Under the pieces are notes generated by a model that searched no databases, was not told the origin of the DNA, and saw only the letters and a list, made by a program, of their open reading frames with translations. 14,186 nucleotides of DNA from Candidatus Cloacimonadota bacterium (GTDB taxonomy: Bacteria; Cloacimonadota; Cloacimonadia; Cloacimonadales; TCS61), in the NCBI GenBank assembly GCA_027858325.1, contig JAQICU010000188.1:1-14186 (forward strand), read 5' to 3'. The position numbers and the translations under genes were made by a program. Positions 1 through 7,027 of the stretch are shown one piece after another (positions within the stretch are counted from its first letter, which is position 1; the number at the start of each line of letters is the position of its first letter).

Positions 1-523
1 GATCACCAATATAAATAACAGTTCCTCTTTTGTGAGGAACAAGTTCAGAGATGCAATGCATGAGTCCATCCGGCGCCGGTTTTTGTTTGCTGGATCCAAC
101 TTCCTCATAGCCCAGAATACTTTTGAAATACTTAAGCATTTTTCTCTTTTGCAAAAACTGCCTGATATTCTCTCTGGAGTTCTGAGAAACTATCCCGTGC
201 GGATATTCCTGAAGAGCTTTAATTACATCTTTTATCCCATCATAAAAGGGAACTTCAGTTTCATCTTTAAGTTGGAACTCAGACCATAATCTGCCGGCTC
301 TATCTATTTCATTTTCATTTAAATTAAATTCATTCTTATAAAGTGTGCGCCAGTTTTCAGCATTTCGAGTAGCAAGTCGGTAATTATTCAGGTTATTTAT
401 AGGAAAAAATTTTTCATGTTTGTTACCGGTAATATGCTCGATGATCTTTCTGGTAACATTCAGGTTTTTAATATGTGTATCAACCAGTGTCCCATCGTAA
501 TCCCAGATTATAGCTTTTATCAT
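1..523 (-). CDS. HAD-superfamily phosphatase, 3' end cut by window edge
   Basis: Haloacid dehalogenase-type hydrolase, probably a phosphatase acting on a small phosphorylated metabolite in the cytoplasm. My reverse-strand translation is open from an ATG at 523 to base 1, giving 174 residues. Motif I is DYDGT with nucleophile D8 and acid D10. A helical cap region (about residues 16-90) follows. Motif II is S113 in GIVSQNS, motif III is K148 in QKPAPDG, and motif IV begins at G173-D174, where the window ends. The layout matches subfamily I with a C1 cap, as in phosphoglycolate phosphatase or beta-phosphoglucomutase relatives; the substrate cannot be read from the sequence. Its ATG overlaps the stop of the upstream methyltransferase-like gene as ATGA (520-523), so it is the third gene of a coupled operon. 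Roughly the last 40 residues are probably missing. Family assignment is strong; function beyond phosphatase is inference. Confidence 0.9.
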   Translation of the reverse strand, partial: MIKAIIWDYDGTLVDTHIKNLNVTRKIIEHITGNKHEKFFPINNLNNYRLATRNAENWRTLYKNEFNLNENEIDRAGRLWSEFQLKDETEVPFYDGIKDVIKALQEYPHGIVSQNSRENIRQFLQKRKMLKYFKSILGYEEVGSSKQKPAPDGLMHCISELVPHKRGTVIYIGD

Positions 524-1185
524 TCTGCTTTTCCATAAATGTGTTTTATGTCGGGAAGTTCAGTACAATAATAATGAACCCAAATGTAAATATATTGGAA
601 TAAGGCAGCGATCAGTGCCGGTTTGGAAAATAACAATAGTCCGGGAATCCATAAAATTAGAAGTCCGAATTTATACATTGCATTATTAGAAAATCTGAAA
701 ATGCCTTGCTTCACAAATGGTTTGTCACCAAATGATCTATCGAAATGATCAATTCCATAAGCACGTTTAAAACCGAAATACTTCAGCACTGAATAAAATA
801 AATACATCACGATCATTGAAAATAAGATAGCTAGAGAATAGGAGATGACAGGATCAAATGAGATTGAGTTTCTGCTTGAGATTCCCAGAGCAATCAGCAA
901 TGGAAGTCTTGAGACGAACAATATGGAAAACCCAACTGCATAAAGTGTGAATCCTGATTTGCCAAATATCCTTGAAATTAAAGAATAGTACAATTCTAAT
1001 CGCCAGACGATCAATACATAAATCTGATGCAATATGGGAATTATAATAGCCCAGATCAACCACAATTTTGTAGTTACTCCCCAAAATTCACCATCAAGAG
1101 AAGAATTATGAATGAATACGATAACGCCATAAATCAGAATTACCAATGAGATCAGGTGCCAGAGCTGTTTTTCAAGTACTTTCAT
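520..1185 (-). CDS. PEMT/ICMT-like integral membrane methyltransferase (putative)
   Basis: A 221-residue polytopic membrane protein with about six hydrophobic segments, near residues 10-25, 39-60, 80-103, 113-135, 172-187 and 188-206. The C-terminal third has the layout of membrane phospholipid/isoprenylcysteine methyltransferases: a soluble stretch AYGIDHFDRSFGD (142-154), a GIFRFSNNAMY motif (161-171) in the place of the usual G-x-x-R-x-x-N/H-P-x-Y, two helices, then CTELPDIKHIYG (207-218), where T-E-x-P-D and the closing I-Y-G match the SAM-binding end of the PEMT family. The N-terminal half is less recognisable. The likely activity is SAM-dependent methylation of a lipid or other membrane substrate. 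The gene overlaps both neighbours by ATGA (start 1185 with the metallophosphoesterase stop, end 520 with the HAD start), so it is the middle gene of a coupled operon. Substrate is unknown and the family call is from motif recognition only. Confidence 0.65.
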   Translation of the reverse strand: MKVLEKQLWHLISLVILIYGVIVFIHNSSLDGEFWGVTTKLWLIWAIIIPILHQIYVLIVWRLELYYSLISRIFGKSGFTLYAVGFSILFVSRLPLLIALGISSRNSISFDPVISYSLAILFSMIVMYLFYSVLKYFGFKRAYGIDHFDRSFGDKPFVKQGIFRFSNNAMYKFGLLILWIPGLLLFSKPALIAALFQYIYIWVHYYCTELPDIKHIYGKAE

Positions 1186-1997
1186 TCAGATTCATATTGA
1201 GTTCGGTAGCTCAATTTTCCATTCTTATATTCATAGATCCTGAAAGATGGCTGTCTGCCAAAACGGTTAGTTACCGAAGCTGAAATATACAATGGAATAT
1301 TACCGATCCAGTGAAGTTCATCGCTGTGGAAATGTCCCGCTAAAATAGCAATTACATTATATGAATTCAATATCTCTGACCAGCGGTTACGTTTTTCAAT
1401 TTCCCAACCGTCATGCATTTCGTTATTGTAAAAGGACTCTACAGAAGGAATATGATGAAACACGATTACCGGTTTCCCGTTGGTTTTTTTGAGTGCATTT
1501 TCAAGCTCTAAAAATGGATCATAACCTTCTACTGAAAATGAGTAGGCAAGAGGATCGGAGTAGAGTCCAATAAATGACACTTCTTCAAATTCTTTTATAA
1601 ATATCAGTTCACCGAAATATTCCCAAAAAATATTTATCTCTTTTTCTAAATGTTCTGGGAAGATATCGTGATTTCCGGGGATGTAATAATGTGGAGCTTC
1701 AATTTTTTCCAGTGCTGCAAAAGCTTTAATAACATTAGTTGTATCACTCATCCCGTCTTGTAAAATATCACCTGTATGTATCACAAACCGGATATCCATC
1801 GGCAGTTTATTGATCTGCCTTACCAGGTTTTCAGTTATCTCCAGGTTTGTCCCTTTTCCGATGTGTGTATCTGTTATCTGCACAAAATAAAAATGGTTAT
1901 CTTCAGTTTTAATGTCCTGACCATAAAGTTGAAAACAGAGAATAATAAAGAAAACAATAACCACTATTTTTGTTGTCTCAGGTTTAGCATTGAACAT
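1182..1997 (-). CDS. Secreted calcineurin-like metallophosphoesterase
   Basis: A 271-residue two-metal phosphoesterase, presumably exported to the periplasm. The N-terminus has a hydrophobic signal sequence (about residues 11-26, with possible cleavage after LYG). All five metallophosphoesterase motifs are present in order: D43-x-H45 in ITDTHIG, G-D77 in HTGDILQDG, GNHD at 108-111, H181/H182 in VFHHIPS, and GHFH at 221-224. The length and C-terminal beta-rich tail fit the Icc/purple-acid-phosphatase-like class. Substrate may be a phosphodiester or phosphomonoester and is not evident. The ATG at 1997 follows an AAGAAGG Shine-Dalgarno (around 2004-2011). It is the first gene of the operon with the methyltransferase-like and HAD genes, with which it may work on lipid head groups or their breakdown products (inference from context only). 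A GC-rich intergenic repeat lies directly upstream. Confidence 0.9.
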   Translation of the reverse strand: MFNAKPETTKIVVIVFFIILCFQLYGQDIKTEDNHFYFVQITDTHIGKGTNLEITENLVRQINKLPMDIRFVIHTGDILQDGMSDTTNVIKAFAALEKIEAPHYYIPGNHDIFPEHLEKEINIFWEYFGELIFIKEFEEVSFIGLYSDPLAYSFSVEGYDPFLELENALKKTNGKPVIVFHHIPSVESFYNNEMHDGWEIEKRNRWSEILNSYNVIAILAGHFHSDELHWIGNIPLYISASVTNRFGRQPSFRIYEYKNGKLSYRTQYESE

Positions 1998-2014
1998 GAA
2001 TTACACCTTCTTTG

Positions 2015-2078
2015 TACCGGCGTAGTTCCCACCCTTCGTAGCTGTGCTTCTGCGGAGGACGAGTTAACGAAGCCGGAT
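2015..2078. repeat. GC-rich intergenic repeat-like element
   Basis: This block is clearly richer in G+C than its surroundings. It is bounded by CCGGC (2017-2021) and GCCGG (2072-2076) and contains a second inverted pair, CTTCGT (2034-2039) and ACGAAG (2067-2072). It contains CACCCTTCGTAGC and GCGGAGGAC, words that resemble short dispersed intergenic repeats in many uncultured-bacterium genomes (recollection, not a search). It fills most of the gap between the lipoprotein stop and the ribosome-binding site of the metallophosphoesterase gene. Confidence 0.5.
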
Positions 2079-2083
2079 TAATA

Positions 2084-2127
2084 TCTTACTCTTTTGTGCC
2101 TGATCCTTTTAGAAACTTGATAATTTC
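2084..2127 (-). repeat. Direct repeat copy A: 3' end of lipoprotein gene
   Basis: 44 bases covering the stop and last 13-14 codons of the lipoprotein gene match 3138-3181 at 40 of 44 positions by eye. Similarity stops abruptly after AATTTC on this strand. Two of the four differences are adjacent. The encoded tails are EIIKFLKGSGTKE here and EIIKLLKESGAKE in the other copy. Confidence 0.85.
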
Positions 2128-3114
2128 AGTTGAGTTGGATATATTATCTATATCTACGAAATTCAATGAAATTAGTATCACATATGTATCTTCCGGGTAT
2201 TCAAACCAGATTCTAAGATACGTTAAATTCTGCAAATCAGGAGTACTATTGGAATCCATCACAATCTCATAAGCGTCCACTGGAATACGGAATGTCCGTA
2301 ATCCTTTGCTATTGATCTCATGCAGGTACTCTTCGCTATCTAATCCAAAAGAATAATGGATATACGAATTAGTTAAATCGAGCATTCCATTATTGTTCAG
2401 ATCTTCAGTATCTAATCTGCAATTACCTTCTGTTCCGTTGATTTCAGGATATTCTTCAGCACCATTTATAATCACTTCCTCTTTATCAAAATCATCATAC
2501 TGATCATCTCCGGGATATCCGGTTTTAATTCTATCCAGACCAACATCTTCGCCACCATCCAGGATTCCATCAGCTTCCACCAAGCCATCTTCTTTGTCAG
2601 GTACATCATTTTCACCCGGACGATAAAAGTCTTCACTAATTTTTCCAATATCAATACGCATTATAATAGGTACATCAGGGAATACATCAGCGTTTTCCAG
2701 GATTTGACATTCGATGTAGTCGACTTCAGATAGATTTATCGGTTCTTCCAGGTATTGCATTAATCCCGACCAACTATTAATAATATAGCCAGGACTAGCA
2801 ATTGGACATGAAGTCAATTTGCATCTTAAAAGTTGTATTTTCTCACTCATTTCATTATTTGAAAGAAGGGAATCTTCAAAGGCATCACTCATAATAAAAT
2901 CCTGAGAGTTAAAATAGTTAATGGATCCTTTTGGGAGATCTGTGTTAAAAGGTTCGCTGGCAAAACACCAATGAGGACGATGCGTAAATGGATTAAATTG
3001 AAAATTAGGTAGTGATGTAATTTCGCTATTTTCGCATGAGATTAATATAAATATCACGAATATAAAGACGAATAATTTTCGTTTTAATCTTATGTTTGAA
3101 AATAGATAATTCAT
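2086..3114 (-). CDS. Lipoprotein with SprA-like acidic module
   Basis: A 342-residue predicted lipoprotein. I chose the ATG at 3114 because AAGGAG sits six bases upstream; a GTG at 3153 would overlap the ankyrin gene and add 13 charged residues before the signal peptide. Residues 11-26 are hydrophobic and end in the lipobox ILIS-C27, so lipidation at C27 is likely. Residues about 150-260 are rich in Asp, Glu, Gly and Asn: IGKISEDFYRPGE, DGGEDVGLDRI, INGTEGNCRLDTEDLNNNG, then a YIHYSFGLD strand. This order resembles a repeated segment of SprA, the very large outer-membrane translocon of the type IX secretion system; here it stands alone at a small fraction of that size. The DTEDLNNNG stretch may bind calcium. 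The last 13 residues (EIIKFLKGSGTKE) are nearly identical to the end of the upstream ankyrin gene, which is unexpected for this fold. The gene lies 25 bases after the ankyrin stop and is probably co-transcribed. Function unknown. Confidence 0.8.
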   Translation of the reverse strand: MNYLFSNIRLKRKLFVFIFVIFILISCENSEITSLPNFQFNPFTHRPHWCFASEPFNTDLPKGSINYFNSQDFIMSDAFEDSLLSNNEMSEKIQLLRCKLTSCPIASPGYIINSWSGLMQYLEEPINLSEVDYIECQILENADVFPDVPIIMRIDIGKISEDFYRPGENDVPDKEDGLVEADGILDGGEDVGLDRIKTGYPGDDQYDDFDKEEVIINGAEEYPEINGTEGNCRLDTEDLNNNGMLDLTNSYIHYSFGLDSEEYLHEINSKGLRTFRIPVDAYEIVMDSNSTPDLQNLTYLRIWFEYPEDTYVILISLNFVDIDNISNSTEIIKFLKGSGTKE

Positions 3115-3137
3115 TAGATTCTCCTTAATTCCTTTTT

Positions 3138-3181
3138 TCTTACTCTTTTGCACCTGATTCTTTTAGAAGCTTGATAATTTC
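3138..3181 (-). repeat. Direct repeat copy B: 3' end of ankyrin gene
   Basis: Partner of the repeat at 2084-2127, in the same orientation. Here the encoded tail EIIKLLKESGAKE is the natural end of an ankyrin stack, so this copy is probably closer to the ancestral context. Confidence 0.85.
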
Positions 3182-3826
3182 TGGAAATTCTTCTTCAACA
3201 GCTATATTTAAGGGTGTATCTTCTTTTGCTTTTGTATTTACATCAGCACCAGCAGAGATCAAATATTTAACGACTTCAATCTTTCCCCATCTCACAGCAA
3301 ACATCAATGCAGTATATCCTGCTGCATCCTCAGTATCAATGGCGTAATTCACATCCATACCATTATCAATGAGAAGCTTTACGGCTGCCAATGATCCACT
3401 ATCGGAAAGAACACCAAAAATTGCCTTTATTAATGCATTAACACCATCTTGTGCAATTGGATTAATATCTGCACCTTTTTCTATCAACAGCTCCATTAGT
3501 TCAGTTGTTTTAGCACTTTCCGCAGCCCACATTAATGCAGTGTAATCTCCATGTCCTTTAAGATTAACATCGGCACCATTGGCTAATAACAGCTTGACCA
3601 TGTCGATAGAATTATTACTGCAAGCTGTATTCAATAAACTGGCTTGATAATTTTCTACACCTGTTAAATTTGGATCCAAACCACCATCAAAAAGTTTCTG
3701 CAGTGCATTGCCATCATTTTGAGATACTGCCGTAATAGCATCAATAACTTCATCAGCAAACACAACCTGAATACTAATAACAAATATGACTAAAATACTT
3801 AAAACAATTTTCTTTCGCAGTTTCAT
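3140..3826 (-). CDS. Exported ankyrin-repeat protein
   Basis: A 228-residue protein with a signal sequence (residues 1-24, cleavage probably after VVFA) followed by about five to six ankyrin repeats. Repeat signatures are visible as LLNTACSNNSIDMVKLLLANGADVN (64-88), YTALMWAAE..LMELLIEKGADIN (95-122), VNALIKAIF..VKLLIDNGMDVN (129-160), YTALMFAVRWGKIEVVKYLISAGADVN (171-197) and a capping TPLNIAV..EIIKLLKESGAKE (204-228). Ankyrin stacks bind protein partners; in the periplasm the partner is not known. The ATG at 3826 is preferred over that at 3865 because AGGGGG precedes it at normal spacing and it begins directly at the signal peptide. It is the first gene of the minus-strand cluster, divergent from polA. 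Its final codons are duplicated at the end of the next gene. Confidence 0.9.
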   Translation of the reverse strand: MKLRKKIVLSILVIFVISIQVVFADEVIDAITAVSQNDGNALQKLFDGGLDPNLTGVENYQASLLNTACSNNSIDMVKLLLANGADVNLKGHGDYTALMWAAESAKTTELMELLIEKGADINPIAQDGVNALIKAIFGVLSDSGSLAAVKLLIDNGMDVNYAIDTEDAAGYTALMFAVRWGKIEVVKYLISAGADVNTKAKEDTPLNIAVEEEFPEIIKLLKESGAKE

Positions 3827-3895
3827 AATAATTACCCCCTTCATTTGATAAATGAAACGTATCAATCAGATCAATTTGCATCAACCTTCCTAAAG

Positions 3896-3903
3896 CAAAT
3901 TTA
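3896..3903 (-). promoter_or_regulatory. Possible Bacteroidetes-type -7 box for the ankyrin gene
   Basis: On the minus strand the bases read TAAATTTG, which fits the TAnnTTTG -7 consensus known from Bacteroidetes, about 70 bases before the ankyrin ATG. I do not see a clean TTTG at the -33 distance, and it is unproven that this lineage uses that promoter type, so this is tentative. Confidence 0.25.
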
Positions 3904-3984
3904 CATTATCGAATGGTCAAGCTAAAATTATACTTGCACGTTTATTAGGTAATTTCAAAGTGTTTTAAAATTGAAAACGCAAGA

Positions 3985-4013
3985 CTTGACTCGCAGTGTA
4001 AACGCGAGTCGAG
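3985..4013. other. Hairpin upstream of polA
   Basis: A stem of about ten pairs joins 3985-3994 to 4004-4013 (core GACTCGC / GCGAGTC, with one G-U pair) around a nine-base loop. No T-run follows on either strand, so it does not look like an intrinsic terminator; it could be an operator, an RNA structure or part of a repeat. Confidence 0.5.
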
Positions 4014-4037
4014 AATTGCTGAAATAAAATTGTTCTC

Positions 4038-4059
4038 GCCCCAAGCTTCACATCGGGGC
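4038..4059. other. Short GC hairpin upstream of polA
   Basis: GCCCC (4038-4042) and GGGGC (4055-4059) are separated by 12 bases, with further TGTT (4031-4034) / AACA (4061-4064) complementarity outside after a small internal loop. The GC content stands out from the AT-rich surroundings. No T-tract follows. Confidence 0.4.
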
Positions 4060-4091
4060 AAACACAATAGTAAGACTTGGAATTCCAATGT

Positions 4092-4138
4092 CACAAAGAA
4101 GCATGAAGATAAAAAACTTAGTGTAACTTCGTGTTCTT
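4092..4138. repeat. Imperfect inverted-repeat element before polA
   Basis: Left arm CACAAAGAAGCATGAAG (4092-4108) is partly complementary to CTTCGTGTTCTTAG (about 4127-4140) across an A-rich centre, with a second related word CTTAGTGTAA between. This style of sequence, repeated GTGT/CTT words in inverted arms next to a ribosome-binding site, also occurs at 12499-12565. The polA SD (CAGGAG) begins about ten bases downstream. Confidence 0.5.
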
Positions 4139-4162
4139 AGCGGCAGAATACAGGAGAATTGT

Positions 4163-6901
4163 ATGAGAAAGAAATTATACTTGATAGATGGAACAGCTTT
4201 TATTTACAGAGCTTTTTTTGCATTTATACGTAATCCTCTCTATAACAGCAAAGGACAGAATACAAGTGCTATTTTCGGAACTATAAATTCATTTATAAAA
4301 CTGGTGGAAGATTTTAAGCCGGAACATATTGCCGTCTCTTTTGACAGACGCGAGAAAACTTTTCGTCATGAAATAACTGATACTTACAAAGCAAATCGTC
4401 CTCCGGCTCCGGATGAATTGCATCAGCAGGTTGAACCGATAAGAGAATTCTTTGCGGCAATTGGATTACATGATATCTCTTTAGCTGGATATGAAGCTGA
4501 TGATGTGATAGCTACTTTAGCTGAAAAATATAAAAACAAATTTGATATTGTTATAGTTTCAGGTGACAAGGATTTTGCGCAATTAGTAGAAGAAAAGGTT
4601 ACGCTTTATGATCCTAAAAAAAACCAAAGTATGAATGCAGAAAGTATCAAAGCAAAGTATGGGATCAGTCCGAATCAGTTTATTGACTATCTTGCAATCT
4701 GCGGTGATAGTGCGGATAACATTCCCGGAGTAAAGGGGATAGGTCCCAAAGGAGCTTCTAAATTACTGAATGAATTCGAAACACTGGATGGCATTTATGA
4801 GAATCTTGATAAGATAAATGCTAAGGGGATTCTTGAGAAGCTTACCGGGCAGAAAGAAGATGCTTATCTTTCCAGGAAACTGGTCACGATCATTCGTGAT
4901 GTTCCTATTGAAATTCCAGATGAAGAGCTTAGCTTTGATAAGATCAAATTACAGGATGGTATAGATATTTTGAATGACTTTGAACTTTCATCAATTGCCA
5001 AAAAGATAAAGAAATTATTTTCTCAACCAAAAACTGAACCGGGAACAAAAGAGGTACTCAGCTTTGAGCATGAATTTAATTTTAATAAAGATGAAACAGA
5101 CCTGAAATATCAGACAATTCTTACAGATACTAAAGAGAGTTTTGCTCAGTTGTTAAGTTCGCTGGATATGGCGGAGATAGTTGCTGTTGATACTGAAACA
5201 ACCTCCAAAGATACGCACCTTGCTGAGTTGGTTGGGATTTCAATTTGTGCCGATGTTAGCAGATCTCATTACATCCCTCTTAAGCATCAAATGGCACAGA
5301 ATCTTGATGCTGAGGAAGTATTAACTCAATTGAAAGATAAGCTCAAAGGTAAGATTCTCATCGCTCATAATTCCAAATATGATCTGCTGGTTTTAGAAAA
5401 TGCAGATTGGAAGATCGAGGAGAATATCTTCGATACGATGATCGCACATTATCTGATAAATCCAACCTCCAGACACTCACTGGCAAATTGTGCGTTAGAT
5501 GAATTAGGACATGAAATGATACCGATTTCCGAGCTTATCGGGAAAGGGAAAAAACAAATTACTTTTGATCTGGTTCCAACTGATCAAGCTGCTAAATATG
5601 CAGCTGAAGATGCTTATGTAACCTTCAAGTTATATAAAAGCTATTTAGAAAAATTGAAGAAAAATGAGCTTTATGAGCTTTTCCAAACTATTGAATTGCC
5701 ACTGATCTTTGTTTTGGCTGATATGGAGAAAAACGGTGTTTACATTGATAGAGAGATATTAGCTGAATTTTCAAAACGAAATCAGAAAAAACTGGGTAAA
5801 CTAACTAAAGATATCTTTGAAATAGCTGGTTCACAATTCAATTTGAATTCACCACAACAGCTTTCTAAAGTTCTTTTTGAAGATCTGGGGATCAAGGCTG
5901 AGAAAAAGATAAAAACAGGATATTCCACAAATATTACAGTTCTGGAATCTCTGGCTAAGGATCACAAAATTGCCAGATTTCTCATTGAGTACAGACAGAT
6001 CTCAAAATTAGAATCAACTTATGTTTCCGCACTTCCTGAACTTATCAATCCGAAATCGGGCAGAGTTCATTCATCCTTCAACCAGACAGTTGCTTCCACC
6101 GGAAGGTTATCCTCTTCCAACCCGAATATGCAAAATATTCCCATACGAACTGAAATGGGAAGAGAAATAAGGAAAGCATTTTGTGCAAGTGATAATGATC
6201 ATGTGATATTAGCTGCAGATTACTCTCAGATCGAGTTGCGGATATTGGCGGTTCTTTCCGGGGATGATAAGATGATAGATGCTTTTAATAACAAGCAGGA
6301 TATCCATCGTGAAACAGCCTGCATTATCTTTGATGTTTCCAAGGATGAAGTTACACATGATCAGCGGAGATATGCTAAGATCATTAACTTTGGACTTATG
6401 TATGGAATGGGATCATTCCGGATTTCACAGGAATTGGATATTTCACGGCAGGAAGCTAAAGAATTTATCGAGAACTATTTCAACAAATTTCCTACGATCA
6501 AAGAATATCTGCATTCCGGTATTCAGCAGGCAACAATAGATGGATATGTTTCAACAATTTATGGTAGGAAGCTTTATCTGCCAGATCTATACAGTTCTAA
6601 TAAAATGCTGTCGGAAGGTGCAAAGCGGGTTGCAACCAATATGCCGATTCAGGGAAGTGCGGCCGATATCATCAAAGTAGCCATGATATCCTTACATAAA
6701 AAAATTAAAAATAACTCAGATATAAAAATGATAATTCAGGTTCATGATGAACTCGTTTTTGAAGTACGAAAAAATAAATTGGAAGAGGCAAAAAAACTAA
6801 TTATTGAAGAGATGGAGAAGGCAGTACCAGAGAAATATAGAAATATCGTTCCGCTTATTGTTGATGTGGGAATCGGAGATAATTGGTTTGAAGCACATTG
6901 A
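4163..6901 (+). CDS. polA: DNA polymerase I, full three-domain form
   Basis: A 912-residue polymerase for Okazaki-fragment processing and repair. The N-terminal 5'-3' nuclease (about 1-290) has LIDGTAFIYRAFFA, YEADDVIATLA, VSGDKDFAQL and the helix-hairpin-helix region CGDSADNIPGVKGIGPKGASKLL-type segment near residue 183. The 3'-5' proofreading domain (about 330-510) is intact: D343-x-E345 in VDTETT, N and D in AHNSKYD, and Y..ED in YAAEDAYVT. The polymerase domain (about 540-912) has motif A with D686 (ADYSQIELR), the O-helix with K739 and F743 (KIINFGLMYG), and motif C H861-D862-E863 (QVHDELVF). F743 is the ordinary residue that favours deoxynucleotides over dideoxynucleotides. CAGGAG lies eight bases before the ATG. 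Length and domain set are typical and nothing appears disrupted. It is divergent from the ankyrin gene; an unusual repeat element sits between them. Confidence 0.98.
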   Translation: MRKKLYLIDGTAFIYRAFFAFIRNPLYNSKGQNTSAIFGTINSFIKLVEDFKPEHIAVSFDRREKTFRHEITDTYKANRPPAPDELHQQVEPIREFFAAIGLHDISLAGYEADDVIATLAEKYKNKFDIVIVSGDKDFAQLVEEKVTLYDPKKNQSMNAESIKAKYGISPNQFIDYLAICGDSADNIPGVKGIGPKGASKLLNEFETLDGIYENLDKINAKGILEKLTGQKEDAYLSRKLVTIIRDVPIEIPDEELSFDKIKLQDGIDILNDFELSSIAKKIKKLFSQPKTEPGTKEVLSFEHEFNFNKDETDLKYQTILTDTKESFAQLLSSLDMAEIVAVDTETTSKDTHLAELVGISICADVSRSHYIPLKHQMAQNLDAEEVLTQLKDKLKGKILIAHNSKYDLLVLENADWKIEENIFDTMIAHYLINPTSRHSLANCALDELGHEMIPISELIGKGKKQITFDLVPTDQAAKYAAEDAYVTFKLYKSYLEKLKKNELYELFQTIELPLIFVLADMEKNGVYIDREILAEFSKRNQKKLGKLTKDIFEIAGSQFNLNSPQQLSKVLFEDLGIKAEKKIKTGYSTNITVLESLAKDHKIARFLIEYRQISKLESTYVSALPELINPKSGRVHSSFNQTVASTGRLSSSNPNMQNIPIRTEMGREIRKAFCASDNDHVILAADYSQIELRILAVLSGDDKMIDAFNNKQDIHRETACIIFDVSKDEVTHDQRRYAKIINFGLMYGMGSFRISQELDISRQEAKEFIENYFNKFPTIKEYLHSGIQQATIDGYVSTIYGRKLYLPDLYSSNKMLSEGAKRVATNMPIQGSAADIIKVAMISLHKKIKNNSDIKMIIQVHDELVFEVRKNKLEEAKKLIIEEMEKAVPEKYRNIVPLIVDVGIGDNWFEAH

Positions 6902-6905
6902 TATA

Positions 6906-6926
6906 ATTAGGGATTAGGAATTAGGG
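6906..6926 (+). repeat. Three tandem ATTAGGR heptamers
   Basis: ATTAGGG, ATTAGGA and ATTAGGG follow each other without gaps just after the polA stop codon. Short and possibly trivial, but such AATTAGGG words recur in intergenic DNA of some uncultured bacteria (recollection). Confidence 0.6.
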
Positions 6927-6950
6927 AGAAGGGGTTTTAAAAAAAATAAG

Positions 6951-6991
6951 TCATTGCGAGGTTTCTTACATGGAATTCATACGTGGCAATC
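6951..6991. repeat. Intergenic ATTGC...GCAAT repeat element
   Basis: TCATTGCGAGG (6951-6961) and ACGTGGCAATC (6981-6991) bracket a 19-base centre containing GAATTC. ATTGC at 6953-6957 pairs with GCAAT at 6986-6990. The outer words are those of the TCATTGCGAG...GCAATCT dispersed repeat I recall from many bacterial genomes. It lies between polA and the deoD ribosome-binding site. Confidence 0.5.
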
Positions 6992-7027
6992 TAAGAATAT
7001 ATGACAACGTAACTTAAGGAGGATATT

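Larger units (their letters stand above)
3827..4162. other. Divergent intergenic region between ankyrin gene and polA
   Basis: 336 bases without a convincing gene in any frame. On the minus side it holds the ankyrin gene's AGGGGG ribosome-binding site and a candidate TAnnTTTG promoter element (3896-3903). Its centre has two GC-rich hairpins (3985-4013 and 4038-4059), and the polA side carries an imperfect inverted repeat (4092-4138) ending just before the polA ribosome-binding site. Promoters for both divergent genes must lie here, but I cannot point to a confident sigma-70 pair. Confidence 0.7.

Noticed and set aside
32..289. Plus-strand 85-codon ORF at the window start
   Set aside because: It is antisense to the HAD phosphatase, which has all catalytic motifs; the ORF product resembles nothing and lacks an SD.
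1776..2081. Plus-strand ORF spanning the intergenic GC-rich element
   Set aside because: Mostly antisense to the metallophosphoesterase, without an SD or protein-like composition.
3115..3153. GTG start for the lipoprotein at 3153
   Set aside because: It would overlap the ankyrin gene and precede the signal peptide with a charged segment; ATG at 3114 has AAGGAG at the right distance.
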